Assembly (NCBI GenBank): GCA_030145265.1
Contig: JAQYWA010000154.1
Span: forward strand, 1 to 5,560
Direction of reading: 5' to 3'
Length of the DNA: 5,560 nucleotides
Origin: Desulfuromonas sp.
GTDB lineage: Bacteria; Desulfobacterota; Desulfuromonadia; Desulfuromonadales; Trichloromonadaceae
Below, piece by piece: positions 5,467 to 5,560 of the stretch; positions within the stretch are counted from its first letter, which is position 1; every line of letters begins with the position of its first letter. A program made the position numbers and the translations under genes. The notes beneath the pieces were generated by a model. That model ran no database searches and was not told the origin of the DNA. It worked only from the letters and a program-made list of their open reading frames with translations.

Positions 5467-5560
5467 TTGAGGATCCTTGTAACCAACGACGATGGCATTT
5501 TGTCGACCGGGATCACCACTCTGGCCAGACGCTTGTCATCTCTCGGACAGGTGACCGTGG
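5467..5560 (+). CDS. surE: 5'/3'-nucleotidase SurE, N-terminal fragment (3' end outside window)
   Basis: SurE is a cytoplasmic metal-dependent phosphatase that removes phosphate from nucleoside monophosphates and is linked to stationary-phase survival. Thirty-one codons are visible. They begin MRILVTNDDGI with the first codon read as Met, the signature SurE N-terminus, in which the paired aspartates (residues 8 and 9) bind the catalytic metal. TGITTLARRLSSLGQVTV continues the first strand-helix unit of the fold. The start is the TTG at 5467; it is the only candidate in this frame that gives the canonical N-terminus, and GAGG at 5458-5461 is a weak Shine-Dalgarno 5 bases before it. The gene follows merR by 27 bp in the same direction and may share the ihfA transcript. 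The remaining active-site residues lie beyond the window. Confidence 0.9.
   Translation, partial: MRILVTNDDGILSTGITTLARRLSSLGQVTV

Noticed and set aside
1..5560. CRISPR array, transposon, tRNA gene or horizontally acquired island
   Set aside because: No spaced direct repeats, transposase, terminal repeats or tRNA-like folds were seen; all genes are core genes in a conserved order and similar in composition.

Overview
This window is a bacterial housekeeping block for translation and nucleoid-protein genes, all on the + strand. In order it holds: the end of infC (IF3), rpmI (L35), rplT (L20), pheS and pheT (the two phenylalanyl-tRNA synthetase subunits), ihfA (IHF alpha), a small MerR-family regulator, and the start of surE. 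The first six genes are in the same order as the classic gammaproteobacterial infC-rpmI-rplT-pheS-pheT-ihfA block. A short MerR gene followed by surE after ihfA, together with the protein wording (for example [12 protein letters not shown] in the MerR protein), is what I would expect from a Desulfuromonadales/Geobacter-type organism (Desulfobacterota). That placement rests on recalled gene order and protein style, not on a search.

Layout. Positions 1-1066 are the ribosomal/initiation segment, with structured spacers before rpmI (346-410) and before rplT (609-712) that could carry L20-dependent autoregulation. Positions 1067-1182 separate it from pheST. This spacer contains a strong intrinsic terminator (stem, GCAA loop, seven Ts) and a second 10-bp hairpin close to the pheS start. 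Positions 1183-4675 are pheS and pheT, 61 bp apart and probably cotranscribed. Positions 4676-4758 hold a good sigma70-type promoter (TTGATA, 17 bp, TATAAA with an extended -10) that should drive ihfA and the genes after it. A near-consensus IHF site overlaps its -35. Positions 4759-5560 are ihfA, merR and surE, with 27-bp gaps between them.

How the genes work together. IF3, L35 and L20 act in ribosome assembly and initiation. PheS and PheT form the heterotetramer that charges tRNA-Phe. IHF alpha pairs with IHF beta (not in the window) to bend DNA. SurE is a nucleotide phosphatase. The role of the MerR protein is unknown.

I see no mobile element, CRISPR array, RNA gene or novel defence-type system. 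No stretch over 300 bases lacks a gene. The coding content is ordinary. The observations worth following are in the spacers: the tandem hairpins before pheS, the possible IHF autoregulatory site at the ihfA promoter, the perfect inverted repeat directly before merR, and the two candidate L20-regulatory leaders.
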